Assembly (NCBI GenBank): GCA_026120185.1
Contig: JANUWF010001942.1
Coordinates: 868,001-932,000, forward strand
DNA: 64,000 nt
Source: Voacanga thouarsii
Lineage: Eukaryota > Streptophyta > Magnoliopsida > Gentianales > Apocynaceae
Direction: 5' to 3'
Below are positions 46,801 to 58,339 of the stretch, piece by piece. Made by a program: the position numbers and the translations under genes. Each line of letters begins with the position of its first letter. Position 1 is the first letter of the stretch. The notes under the pieces are model-generated. The model ran no database searches. It was not told the origin of the DNA and saw only the letters and a list, made by a program, of their open reading frames with translations.

Positions 46801-47321
46801 CTTCAAAATTATGATGCAAACTTGAAGCACATTGGTTAGAGAAGACTTTGGGCACAAAACTTTCTTCAAGTTACGGAAGATTTTATCCTCTTGAATTTCT
46901 TAGCATTTGTTATATTTATTTTTGAGGAAAAAATTACTTAATTTGGAAATATATTTATTGAGTTTATTTGGTGGTAGAAAAAGGCATAGAATTGTTTGTT
47001 AGTCTTGTTATTGCTTCTAAAATTGTCTATGTGTTTTTTCTGAAATTTTTGCAAATATGGTAATTTGGATAATTAGTGAGCATAATTGTGATATTATTAT
47101 TGTGTTTTGTTGTGTTGTTAAAGTTGATGGAATTGTGGGTTGGAATTGTGTTACTAAAAATGTGTGATTGATTTGGTGGATGTGTGGAAAGAGTTGTTGA
47201 AGGAAAACTTTGAGAGAGAATTTTTGAAAAAAAAAAAAAGAGAAAGAATTTGAGAATATTGTGTTTTGAGCATTAGTGTAAAACCTAATTTTTGAAAAGC
47301 TATTGTTATTGTTAAGTGAAG
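46801..47321 (+). other. Leader-like region before the env-region-like frame
   Basis: No gene seen. Contains TTG-rich sequence, an A12 run near 47229, and ends with a start codon in the context GTGAAGAATGCC. Confidence 0.4.
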
Positions 47322-48030
47322 AATGCCTAGGACTAAACAAATGAGCAAACCAATCAAACACAATAGAGTATCTTCTTCTTATGACCCTTCCTTAAAACCA
47401 CCTTCTTTGCACCCCAAGGGCTTTTGTTGATAATGAATGTGCAGAATGGTATTCTAATTGGGCCACAAAAAAGATCATCATTGAGAAAACCATAAAGCCT
47501 CCTTTGGATCAATCACTTCACATCACAAAAATGTTTAGGAAGCTTGGTTGGGAGTCTATTGTCGAACTCAAGGGAAATTTCTACCCTATATTTGTAAAAG
47601 AATTTTCTACTAACATGCAAGATAAAAAGAAAGGGCACCTCTGGAAGAAAAAAACTACAACAAAGGATACGCTCATAAACTTAGATAGGCGTAGTTTGGC
47701 AATGATCTTGAGAATTCTTGATGGGGTCCATGGATAGAAATTGATCATCATAATAAGAAAATTGCTTTTGAACCTAGTTGCGACTTTCATGCTACTTGTA
47801 ATGAATTAGGTTTGAGGTTTAGAACATCTGAAAGTGGTTATATCTTTCTTTCTAACAATGATTTCACTCCTCACTCGAGAGTTATTATGCATCGTCTGTG
47901 CTTTAATATTTCTTCTTGTGTGAGTAGTTTGGGTATGAAGCTAGCGTAATTGATGTCTACATCCTTTATAAATTGCATCATAAAGAACCTATTCCCTTTG
48001 TCCCTTTGTTGCTAACTTCTATGTGATAGG
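47322..48030 (+). pseudogene. Plant retrotransposon-associated protein (Athila env-region-like), left part
   Basis: Starts MPRTKQMSKPIKHN. After stops and a shift it reads FVDNECAEWYSNWATKKIIIEKTIKPP, then ITKMFRKLGWESIVELKGNFYPIFVKEFSTNMQDKK (47504-47737), TLINLDRRSLAMILRILD, and later GLRFRTSESGYIF. This pattern (a charged start, W..R..I.E, F..RGW..L...., YP..V.EFY.N) is that of a domain often annotated as putative plant transposon protein, found with Athila-type gypsy elements; assignment is from memory of the family pattern. Function unknown; often placed in the env position. At 48030 element A2 interrupts it (target duplication ATAGG at 48026-48030 and 60674-60678). Confidence 0.6.
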
Positions 48031-49586
48031 TGATGCGTATTTATTTGGGTATAAAAATCATATAAAAATAAGCACATTTCCAATCAAGTTGAAATTAAAA
48101 CGTTAATACCAAATTATACATATGAGCAAGCGTACTCATCATTAACAAAACATAGGGTTCACACGAGTGTCGATCCTCCAGGAACAAGTATGCATTAATC
48201 ACTTTTCTTTTATTGTTTAACAGACTCAATAAAGTAAAAAGAAATAAAAAGAAAAATAAAATAAAAGATAATAAAATAAAAGAATATATACATGTCAAAG
48301 ATGGAGAATTATGTAACTTAAACCATTATTCTGGCAAACATGATCTTAAAGTATCTAATCATTATCCAACTAATTATTCTCATGGCATCATGAAGGATTA
48401 AGATAGATTCCCTTCTTTGGTCAATCCATGAAATTTCTATCTTCTAGATAAATTAAAATTACTTGGTCTCGTCTCAACTAATTCATCCAAAAGATGCATT
48501 AAACACAATCCTTAATTAAATTCCATTGGTCTCAGTAAATTTAAAATATGAAATTAATCAATGAATCCTTGGTCTCGGTAGACATCAATTAACCTTTAAT
48601 TACCAGTTCTTAGCAATTAACCCCCTTGGTCTAGTAAGTTAATAGCTAACAGAATATGAAATTAATGAATTGAAACCACATCAACCCCCTTAGTCCAGTA
48701 AGCTAATGGAAGTATACAACCAACTAATCTCGTAATAAGCATAAGTAATCAAATACCAAGAAGAACAATTAATTAATCAAAAGATCAAATAACTCCAAAA
48801 ATCATGAATACCTAAAATAATTTTAAATTACAATAAAACAATTAACACATCATTGTTCAAGAAAAAGAAAACAAAGTAAAAGAAAGCACTCATAGACAAG
48901 TCCTCTTCTTCTTCCTTTAAAGACCTTCTTGCACAACCCTCCTTGATTTGGTGGAATTCCTCCTTGATTTGAGTGATTTTCTATTATGATCTACGAATTC
49001 TCCCATTTTCTCTTGTGTTTTTCCTCTATTTATTGGCTTAGGAAGTGCCTAAATTCGTTGGTGTAGGGTTCTTGGCTAAGTAAATGTAGGAAGATGCTAA
49101 AACTCTGTAGATTACCAAAAACCGCGTACAAAAATCAAAGCTCCGCCTTATCCTCAGGTCACAGCCAGCGCTGCCTTGGCTGCTGGAGTCGGCGCCGGTT
49201 ATGTTCTGTTTCTTCAGTTATTCGCCAATTTTTTTTCTTGATATCAATGTAACGTTTTCCAGAGTACAGGCAGTGCCACCTTGGCTGCTAGAGCCGGTGC
49301 CGGTTTGATTCTGTTCCGATTATGTTTCAACGATTTTTTGTTGCCTTGAAGTGCGTGCCAACAGCACGTGGCCGTTACCGCTTCCTTTAGCCTGTCCGGC
49401 GCCACTTCTGTTCTATTTTGCGACGTTTTTACCTTATTTTACCCCTAAAATCTAAAATAATGCACAAAACACCTTTTTCAAGGGTAAAATCTCAAATATG
49501 AAAGAATATGACTAGTCAGTGAACAAAATGCATCACAAAATAGACTCAAATAACTAGAAAAAATATGACTAATTTAAATCCTATCA
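48031..49586 (-). repeat. A2 3' LTR
   Basis: 1556 bp. The TATA block is mutated here (CTATTTATTGG at 49026 instead of CTATTTATAGG). GC-rich boxes lie at about 49140-49410. The PPT (minus: AGTGTGGGGGAAT) follows at 49587-49600. Confidence 0.9.
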
Positions 49587-51438
49587 ATTCCCCCACACTT
49601 AGCTCTTTGCTTGTCCTCAAGCAAAGTATCAAAGACAAGTTGGAAAAACACAAGTTTTCAAAGAATCACTCAAATCAATTCAAAACGATATCTTTAATGC
49701 TTTCTTCATTAAAGAACATAAAACATATGCTACTACATCTTTAACAACAAATACAAGACTTGTGTAAGTGAATAGCGACTTAGTAGAGCCATTCTAATAC
49801 TTAACAATATTCTCAAATCATTGGAAAGAATTTAGTTCAAAAAAAAGATGCATTCCATAAGTTTACTTTTCATACACTCTCTCCACTAATCCGAGACATA
49901 TCATGATTCTACTTAAGTCAAGTAGGACTTTCAAGCTTGTAATGTAAGGTTAGAGGTTTGTAATGTGGCTTGTCAAACAAAGGATATAGGAGAATCAAAT
50001 ATCAAGAAGATGAGAGTTCGCAATAAAAGGATAAACAATATGTATCAATAATTTCCAAACTCTTCTTGCTCTCCTATCAATCAAAACCCATAACCTTGTA
50101 TAGCAATTATAGCACAGTTCAAGCAAATTTTGCATTTCCATAATTCATTCTCACTTCATCAATCATTCTTTCACAAGATCATTCAATTTTTCATCAATGG
50201 TTCCAAGAACTTGATGTGAACTCGAGTTTTCAAAAATTCGTATAGCTCAACCACCATTCTTCTCTTTCTTCTCTTTCTCTTCCCAGCTCAACACAACTAT
50301 TGATGCATGACTGAAAGCAACAAGTCATGATCTTTTCACAAGTATTCTCTCTCAACCTTCTCCTACATGTACTTTTATCCATCAAAAGCAATCAAAGATT
50401 TGGAAGAATTATTCAAACTCTCAAAAAAGAAGTAATAGACAAAGTATGATAACGGGTTTTAAGAAAAAAATTAACAATTTAGGCTCAAAATAGGCACTAG
50501 CGATAATATCAAATAGGTAGGCTTGGAAAGCTTAAACTATCCAAAGAAGGCCTATTACCGTCATCCCTAAGTTAAATCATGAATGTCTTTCTTATTTTCC
50601 TCGAGAGGTATTCAAGTAAATTCTAGAATGTTTCATGAATTTTAGTAGAAAAACAGGTTTAAGAACAATGTAAAGCATATGATCAAGAACTACTTAGTCC
50701 AAGTGCGTGCAAAAAGTCATGCATAAGCCATAAATGATATAGAACATATGCTCTATGATCTATCATAAAGACATGCATTAAAAATACATCTTGAAATCTC
50801 AAAGAAGATCAGAAAAATTTTGAAAAAATTTGCTCTCAAAAGGTTCAAAGAAGAATGAAGCCTAGAAGTATAGAAGAATTCTTTATCTAACCACTCCCCC
50901 ACACTTAAACTAGGCATTGCCCTCAATGGCCAAACAAATAGAGCAAGGAAATAGTGCCATGGGACCAAAAATAACGAGGAAAAGGGGAGAAAGAAAATAC
51001 TTCCATACTTTGTGCTCAAAATCAAATTCTTTCTCAAGTTCAAAATATTCCAAAGTAGCTCAATACTAAGAAAACACCAGGATAATTGATAAAACTTGGA
51101 CAAAGTATATCACCAAACCACTTCCCCACGCTCAAATTGGACAATGTCCTCATTAGCAAAAAATAAACACAAGAAAGCATCTCCAAATGGACTAAAAATA
51201 ATAATGGGTTAGAAAGTTTAAGTAATACTTCCCAAGTGCAATAATGCTCCAATAGGTATCCAAACTTAAGGTAAAGAGAAAGGCTTGTCCAAGAGGACTT
51301 TATTCCTGTAAAACAAAACACAAATAAAAGCACAAGGTAAATAATAATAAAATAAAAACATACCTAAATAAAAGAAAACAAACTAAAGAAAAAGACTAAA
51401 ATAAAAAATAAAAATACAACAAAAACTCTTGATACTCA

Positions 51439-51887
51439 TCATGCTTTCTCATCAATCCTTTTGGAAGAGATTAAGGCTCCAAGTAGGCATAATGAATGTA
51501 GAAAGAATGGAGGATTTTGAAAAATGGAAGATTCATGAAAATGATTTGTCTCAGCAAAACAAAACGCATAAACCTCATTCTCTAACATTTTTTTAGACAC
51601 ATAAATATCTTTTTCAACATATGAGTGCACAGGATATCTAACGGATGTATCAACTTTGAAATCACCAATTAATCCATCCAAAGAAGTTTTTTACAAGTAA
51701 ACTTTCCCTTTATACTTAGTATTTGAGTTCTTAAAGATGGGATTGGGAAATCCTTTCTTTTCAATGCTTCTGCAAATACCAAGTTACCTCCTTGAAATTG
51801 GGGTGAAGCGTAGAATTCGTCAACATCCTCAAAAGGTTTCATAGAATGAATGATAAATCTAATTTCTTGAGGCATGTTAAACTCCAT
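51439..51887 (-). pseudogene. A2 second recurrent frame
   Basis: Frame 51887-51669 reads MEFNMPQEIRFIIHSMKPFEDVDEFYASPQFQGGNLVFAEALKRKDFPIPSLRTQ, then a shift near 51675, then 51681-51439 reads DGLIGDFKVDTSVRYPVHSYVEKDIYVSKKMLENEVYAFCFAETNHF and a hydrophobic end. A1 (8479-8676) and A3 (55765-56076) hold the same protein. About 150 residues when joined; no known domain. Confidence 0.6.
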
Positions 51888-51930
51888 ACATCATCAGTGG
51901 GACCATTATTCTCCAAGGAGTGAGAGGAAC

Positions 51931-52239
51931 CTAAGAAATCATGTGACAAAGAAATATTAGAATTATGAGCACATAGAGTAGAATCAAATACTTCTCTTGC
52001 CATATCATGCAATTGTCCCTCATAGCCTCTCTTTTTTTTCCATGGTTAATTGTACGAGCTAGCATGAATTCATGAGTCTCCTCAACTATCTTAACTAATT
52101 GTTTCCTTTGATCGTACAATCGTTGGGAAGCTTCTTCATGCCCCTGAATAGATGAATTTGTATTGGCAACAAAAGAATTCACTAATGCTTCTAATGACGT
52201 CTCACTAAAAACATCACTGTGAGCTTGTAATTTTACCAA
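51931..52239 (-). pseudogene. A2 first recurrent frame (gag position)
   Basis: 102 codons. It reads MVKLQAHSDVFSETSLEALVNSFVANTNSSIQGHEEASQRLYDQRKQLVKIVEETHEFMLARTI, then a frame that ends in hydrophobic sequence, while A3 keeps the alternative VEREVFNSTLRANNSNLSLSHDF ending. A frameshift in A1 and A2 between LARTI and DVAREVF is likely. Probably helical; function unknown. Confidence 0.6.
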
Positions 52240-52724
52240 TACACTAATGCTCTCTCTTTTTTTTTTTTTTTGACAAAAAAAACTTTTCTAATTGAATGCA
52301 TGACCACAATACATTTGGAACAATAATTTCTAAATTAAATATTAAAATTAAAAATTGTAAATAAAGAAACAAATAATAAAATAAAATAGTCCATCTAAAA
52401 TATCGTGTTAGCAAAAGTTCAAACCTGAAAATAAGAAGAGTTAGTATTGACTCAAAATTATAGACGTAAAAATCAACAAATTAAAATACAAAGATTACAC
52501 ATATTCCACATTAACATTAGTAAAATTAGATATACAATATATACAAACATACAAAGATAAGTTAGTTATTATGAATATGTATCTACCTATTTACATATTT
52601 ACAACATATAGTATAATTAAAATACAATTATACAAACAACAAAATAGGCCACTTATTCATACAAGGAACATATTTACATATTTACATGGTAAAATTAACA
52701 AAATCCAAGCTTTCATGATTTTCT

Positions 52725-52742
52725 TCCTCAACAACGGCACCA
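52725..52742 (-). other. A2 primer-binding site (tRNA-Asp type)
   Basis: The minus strand reads TGGTGCCGTTGTTGAGGA, next to the 5' LTR end at 52749. Confidence 0.82.
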
Positions 52743-52748
52743 AAAACT

Positions 52749-53419
52749 TAATGCGTATTTATTTGGGTATAAAAATCATACAAAAATAAGCACATTCCCA
52801 ATCAAGTTTAAATTAAAACGTTAATCCAAAATTACACATATGAGTAAGCGTACTCATCATTAACATAGCATAGGGTTCAAACGAGTGTCGATCCTCTAGA
52901 AACAAGTATGCATTAATCACTTTTCTTTCATTGTTTAACCAACTCAATAAAGTAAAAAAGAAATAAAAAGGAAAATAAAATAAAAGATAAGAAAATAAAA
53001 AAATATATAAATGTCAATGATGGAGAATTATGTAACTCAAACAATTATTCTGGCAAACATGATCTTAAAGTACCTAATCATTATCCTAACTAATTATTCT
53101 CTTGGCATCAAGAAGGATTAAGATAGATTCCCTTATTTGGTCAATCTATGAAATCCCTATCTTCTAGATAAATTAGAATTACTTGGTCTCGTCTCAACTA
53201 ATTCATCCAAAAGATGCATTAAACACAATCCTTTAATTAAATTCCCTTGGTCTCGGCAAATTTAAAACATGAAATTAATCAATGAATCCGTGGTCTCAGC
53301 AGACATCAATTAACTTTTAATTACCAATTCTTAGAAATTAACCCCCTTGGTCCAGTAAGTTAATAGCCAACAGAATATGAAATTAATGAATTGAAACCAC
53401 CATCAACCCCCTTGGTCCA
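52749..53419 (-). repeat. A2 5' LTR, R/U5-side piece
   Basis: On the plus strand it begins TAATGCGTATTTATTTGGG (ancestral TGATG) and runs to CTTGGTCCA, where A3 is inserted. The rest is at 59804-60673. Confidence 0.88.
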
Positions 53420-53587
53420 TGATAAGGACTAAATTAGTCATATGTTTCCTAGTTGTTTGAGGCTCTTCTGTGATACATTTTTTTTAATAACTAGTCATAT
53501 TCCTTCAAATTTGAGATTTTACCCTTGAAAGGTATTTTGTTCATTATTTCAGATTTTAAGGGTAAAATGAAGCAAAAACGTCGCAAA

Positions 53588-53845
53588 ACAGAATAGAGGC
53601 GGCGCTAGCCAGGACAAAGGAACCGGCACCGGCCATGTGCTATTGACACGAATTTCAAAGCAATAAAAAATAGCTGAAACAAGACCAGAACAGAATGGAA
53701 CTGGCGCCGACTCCAGCAGCCATGGTGGCGCCGGCTGCACTCTAGACAACATGGTGCTGAAATCAAGAAAAAATCGATGAAGGATTGAAGAAACAGAACA
53801 CAATCGGCGCCGGCTCTAGAAGCCTAGGTAGCACCGGCTGTGCCC
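53588..53845. repeat. Three tandem units with paired GGCGCC/CCGGC boxes upstream of the A3 TATA box
   Basis: Each unit starts with (A)ACAGAA and holds two boxes of the GGCGCCGGC type separated by about 12-16 bp (for example CGGCGCCGGCTCTAGAAGCC then TAGGTAGCACCGGCT). Period is about 100 bp. The composition is much more GC-rich than the rest of the LTR. The last unit ends about 120 bp before the TATA box. Confidence 0.8.
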
Positions 53846-53966
53846 TGAGGATAAGACAGAATCTTGATTTTTCTACGTGGTTTTTGGTAATCTATGGAGT
53901 TTAGGTATCTTCCTACATCTACTCGGCCAAGAACCTTACACTAATGAGTTTAGGCACTTCCTAAGC

Positions 53967-53976
53967 CTATAAATAG
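53967..53976 (+). promoter_or_regulatory. TATA box of the A3 5' LTR
   Basis: CTATAAATAG in a block conserved in all family A LTRs of the window. Confidence 0.7.
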
Positions 53977-54973
53977 ATGGAAAACACAAGAGAAAAATGG
54001 GAGAATTCATTGATCATCATAGAAAATCACTCAAATCAAAAGATGAATTCTTCAATTCAATGAGGGTTGTACAAGAAGGTCTTCAAAGGAAGAAGAATGA
54101 GGCTTGTCGATGAGTGCTTTCTTTTACTTTGTTTTCTTTTTCTTGAACAATGATGTATTAATTGTTTTATTGTAATTTGACATTGTTTTAGATATTCATG
54201 ATTTTTAGAATTATTCGATCTTTTGACTAATATATTGTTATTCTCGGTATTTGATTACTTGTACTTATTACAAGATTAGTTGGTTGTTTCTCTCCATTAG
54301 CTTACTGGACCAATGGGGTTGATGTTGGTTTCAAGTCATTGATTTCATATCTATTGGCTATTAACTTACTGGACCAATGGGGTTAATTGCTTAGAACTGG
54401 TAATTAAAGGTTAATTGATGTCTTCCGAGACCAAGGGTTTATTGATTAACTAAATGTTTAAATTCACCGAGACCAAGGGAATTTGATTAAGAATTGTGTT
54501 TAATGCATCTTTTAGATGAATTAGTTGAGACAAGACCAAGTGATTCTAATTTATCGAGAAGATAGTGATTTCACGGATTGACCAAAGAAGTGAATCTACC
54601 TTAATCCTTCATGATGCCAAGAGAATAATTAATTATGATAATGATTAGATACTTTAAGGTCAAGTATGTCAAAATAATGGTTTAAGTTACATACTTCTTC
54701 ATCCTTGACATGTATATATTTTTGTTTTTATTTTTTTTTTGTTTTATTTCATTTCGTTTTCACTTTATAGAGTCGGTTAAACAATAAAAGAATGGTGATT
54801 AATGTCTACTTGTTCCTTGAGGATCGACACTCGTTTGAACCCTATGCTCTATTAATGATCAGTACGCTTGCTCATATGTGTAATTTGGATTTAACATTTT
54901 AATTTAAACTTGATTAGGAATGTGCTTATTTTTGTATGATTTTTATACCCAAATAAAATACACATGAAGTTTT

Positions 54974-54991
54974 TGGCACCGTTGCTGGGGA
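54974..54991 (+). other. A3 primer-binding site (tRNA-Asp type)
   Basis: TGGCACCGTTGCTGGGGA, two mismatches from the ideal, six bases after the LTR. Confidence 0.87.
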
Positions 54992-55412
54992 ACAATAGCA
55001 TGAAAGCTTGGATTTTGTTGACTTAACCTTGTAAATATGTAAATAGGTAAATATGTAAATATGTATAATTGTGCTTTTCACAAAAAGGTGCTATCTTATG
55101 TATCTTGTGTGTATCTTGTATCTTCTTGTAATCTAATTTACTAACTTTGACTTAATTGACTAACATACTTCCTGTTGTACTGTAATGTAAATACTATTAA
55201 CTTTTGTATTTAAGTAGTTTGGGAATGCGTGTGTTCTTCGTTTCTTTATTTTTATATTATTTATTTTTAACTTTTGCTTTTTTTCTATTATCATTATTTT
55301 TTTATTGTTTTTATTTTCGATTTGATTTTTATTTTTCTTTGAGTGCGAGATTGACATCATCATGGACAACTACTTTTAGGCACACGATTAAAGGAGCTAC
55401 AATGATGAGAAT

Positions 55413-55721
55413 TTGGCACATTTGCAATCTCGGATCGATGATTTTTGTGAGACGTCACATGAAGCCTCAATGCATTCTTTTGTTGCCAATTCAAATTCCC
55501 CCATAAAGTGGCATAAAGAAGTATCCCAACGATTGAGCTATCAAAGAACACAACTAGCCAAATTGGTTGAGGATGCCATAAAGGCCCATATGCTTGAGCA
55601 AGAGAATTTCCAAGGAAATGAGAAAGGATATGAGGACCAATTGTCTAATGTGGAGAGGGAGGTATTCAATTCTACTCTACGTGCTAATAATTCTAATCTC
55701 TCTTTATCACATGATTTTTAG
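55413..55721 (+). pseudogene. A3 first recurrent frame (gag position)
   Basis: 102 codons: MAHLQSRIDDFCETSHEASMHSFVANSNSPIKWHKEVSQRLSYQRTQLAKLVED, then MLEQENFQGNEKGYEDQLSNVEREVFNSTLRANNSNLSLSHDF, then a stop where A1 continues LGSSHSFENNGPTDD. A possible upstream extension begins at a MDNYF-like sequence (55361) but contains stops. The sequence looks like an amphipathic, coiled-coil-prone Gag piece. Family unknown. Confidence 0.55.
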
Positions 55722-55764
55722 GATCCCCTCAATTCTTGGAGAGTAATGGTCCCATGGATAATGT

Positions 55765-56103
55765 ATGGAGTTTAACATGCCTCAAGAAGTTGGATTTATC
55801 ATTCATTCTAAGAAACCTTTTGAGGATGTTGACAAATTCTACCCTTTATCCCAATTTCAGGGAGGTAACTTTGTATTTGTAGAAGCATTGAAAAGTAAGG
55901 ATTTTCCAATCCTATCTTTAAGAACTCAAATACTAAGTTTAAAGGGGAATTTTAGTTGTAAAAATTCTTTTGAAGGGTTAATTGGTGATTTTAAAGTTGA
56001 TGCATCCGTTAGATACTATATGCACTTGTATGTTGGAAAAGAAATTTATGTGTCTAAAAGAAATTTATGTGTCTAAAGGAATGTTAGAGAATGAGGTTTA
56101 TAT
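55765..56103 (+). pseudogene. A3 second recurrent frame
   Basis: Starts MEFNMPQEVGFIIHSKKPFEDVDKFYPLSQFQGGNFVFVEALKSKDFPILSLRTQILSLKGNFSCKNSFEGLIGDFKVDASVRYYMHLYVGKEIYVS; a small duplication of AAAGAAATTTATGTGTC (56038-56075) ends it early, after which the A2-like ENEVY(M/A)FCFAETN sequence is out of frame. Conserved with A1 and A2. No domain recognised; function unknown. Confidence 0.6.
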
Positions 56104-58302
56104 GTTTTGCTGAGACAAATCGTTTTCATGAACCTTCCATTTTTCAAAATCCTCCATTCTTTCTACATTCATGATGCTTATCTTCTACTTGGAGCGTTAA
56201 TCTCTTAAACAAAGGTTTGATGAGGCACTATAATGAATGAAAAAAGGTTGTATATTTGTTTTATATTTGGTTTTGTTAAGTGTCTTTTCCCTCCCCAAAT
56301 AAGGAAAATACTTTCCATCTTAAGTGTGGGGGAGTGAGTCATGTCGTTATTTGCTTTCTTAGGATTTTTAGTTTGCTTTCTTTTATTTAGGTTTGCTTTA
56401 TTTTGCCTTTATTTTCTTTATGCTTTTATGTTTTGTTCTGTAGGTAGGAATAAATACTTCTTAGACAAGTTCTTCTCTCTATTCCATGGTTTAATATTTA
56501 TTGGAGCTTTATTACACTTGGAAAGTATTGCTTAAACTTTCTTCTCCTCTATTAGTGTTGGTCCCTTTGGAGATGCGTTAATCTGTTAATTCCTTGCCAA
56601 TGAGGGCATTATCCAATTTAAATATGGGGGAATGGTTTGGTGATATTCTTTGACCAAGTTGTTATCAATTATCTTGGTGTTTTCTTAGTAGTGAGCTACT
56701 TTAGAAAAATTTGGTTTAAAAGTTCTGAAAATTTAAAGATTTAGAAGAGTGAAACTTTTGGAGCTAATTTGGAATGGACATATTTTCTTTCTTATCTATT
56801 CCCCTTTTTATTTTTGGTCCCATGGCAATATTTCATTAGTTTATTTGTTTGGCCATTGAGGACAATGTCCAGTTTAAGTGTGGGTGAGTGATTTAATTGA
56901 AAATTCTTCTATGCATATAATTTAGCCTTCTTGTAAGTAAAATTTTCAAATTTTTTTTTGACTTTCTTTGAGATTTCAAGCTATATTTTTAATGCATGTC
57001 TTTATGATGGATTATAGAGCATATGTTGGTTTATGCATGACTTTTTGCATGTATTTGGACGAAGTAGTTCTTGATCAAATACTTTACATTATTCTTAAAC
57101 CTGTTTTTCTACTAAGTTTCATGAAGCATTCTAGAACTTACTTGAATACCTCTCAAGGCGAAATAAGAAAGACAGTCATGATTTAACTTAGGGATGACGG
57201 TAATAGGCCTTCTTTGGATAGTTTGAGCTTTTCAAGCCTACCTATTTTCATATGATCCATAGTGCTTATTTTGAGTCTAAATTGTTGATTTCTTTCTTTA
57301 AAACCCGTCATAATACTTTGTCCATTGCTTGTTTTTTAGAGTTTGAATAATTTTTCATATTTTTATGCTTTTAGTGGACAAAAGTATATGTACGAGAATG
57401 TTGAGGGAGAGTATGTGGAGAAAGATCATGACTCGTTACTTTTAGTCATGTATCAATACTGAGTTGAGCTGAAAAAAGAAAAGAAAGAGAAGAAAGAGAA
57501 AGAGAGATTGAACACAAGAAAAGAAAACACAAAGCTGCTAGAAAAGATGAAAAGAAAGAAACTAAGAAACAAAAGAATAGTAGCAATGAATGACAAAAGA
57601 AAAAAAAAAAGAGAAAGAAAAGAAAAATTGTTGAGAAAAAAAAGAAGAAAAGAAAGATCACAAAAAAAATGGTGATTGAGCTGTAAAAATTGAGTTCATA
57701 TCAAGTCCTTGACACCATTGCTGACAATTTGAGTGATCTTGTGAAAAAAATAGAGAAAAGTTGATGAAAAAAGATAAGAAAAAAAAATGCGAGATTTGCT
57801 TGAGTTGCATTGGAATTGCTAAATAAGGTTATGGTTTTGATTTATCTTGGAATAGGAGAGCAAGAAGAGTTGGAAATTATTGATGCATTTTGTTTATCAT
57901 TTTCTTGCGAACTCTTAGCTTCTTTGATATTTGATTCTCCTATATCCTTCGTTTGATAAGCTACATTACAAGCCTTTAGCCATACATTATAAGTTTAAAA
58001 GTCCTACTTGATCTAAGTAGAATCATGATATGTCTCGAATTAATGGAGAGAGTGTATGAAAAGTAAGCTTATGGAATGTAATTCTTTTTTTGAACTAAAT
58101 TCTTTCCCATGGTTTGAGAATATTGTTAAGTATTGGGATAGTTCTACTAAGTCATTAGTCACTTACACAAGTCTTGCATTTGTTGTAAAAGATGTAGTAG
58201 CATGTGTTTTATGTTCTTTAATGAAGGAAACATTGAAGATATTGTTTTGAAATTAATTAAGTGATTGTTAAACCTTGTGCTTTCCTACTTGTCTTTGATA
58301 CT
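56104..58302 (+). other. A3 internal non-coding region with hairpin/purine modules and purine tract
   Basis: Modules are at 56306-56337 (GGAAAATACTTTCC, then CTTAAGTGTGGGGGAG), 56584-56625 and 56845-56888 (GAGGACAATGTCC, then AGTTTAAGTGTGGG). A purine-rich tract runs from 57470 to about 57800. No gene. Confidence 0.75.
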
Positions 58303-58339
58303 TTGCTTGAGGACAAGCAAAGAGTTAAGTGTGGGGGAA
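58303..58339 (+). other. A3 polypurine tract with preceding hairpin
   Basis: TTTGCTTGAGGACAAGCAAA is a near-perfect hairpin, followed by GAGTTAAGTGTGGGGGAA and the 3' LTR. Confidence 0.87.

Larger units (their letters stand above)
49587..52724 (-). other. A2 internal region
   Basis: Mostly non-coding. Hairpin plus AAGTGTGGGGGA-type modules occur at 49587-49629, 50897-50933 and 51123-51157 (the last one mutated). The fourth module seen in A1 and A3 was not found. Only the frames below look coding. Confidence 0.7.
53420..54967 (+). repeat. A3 5' LTR
   Basis: 1548 bp. Three paired-box units of GGCGCC/CCGGCT words lie at 53588-53640, 53686-53740 and 53793-53845, and the TATA box CTATAAATAG at 53967-53976. 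It ends ACACATGA, one base off the expected CACATCA. Confidence 0.92.
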
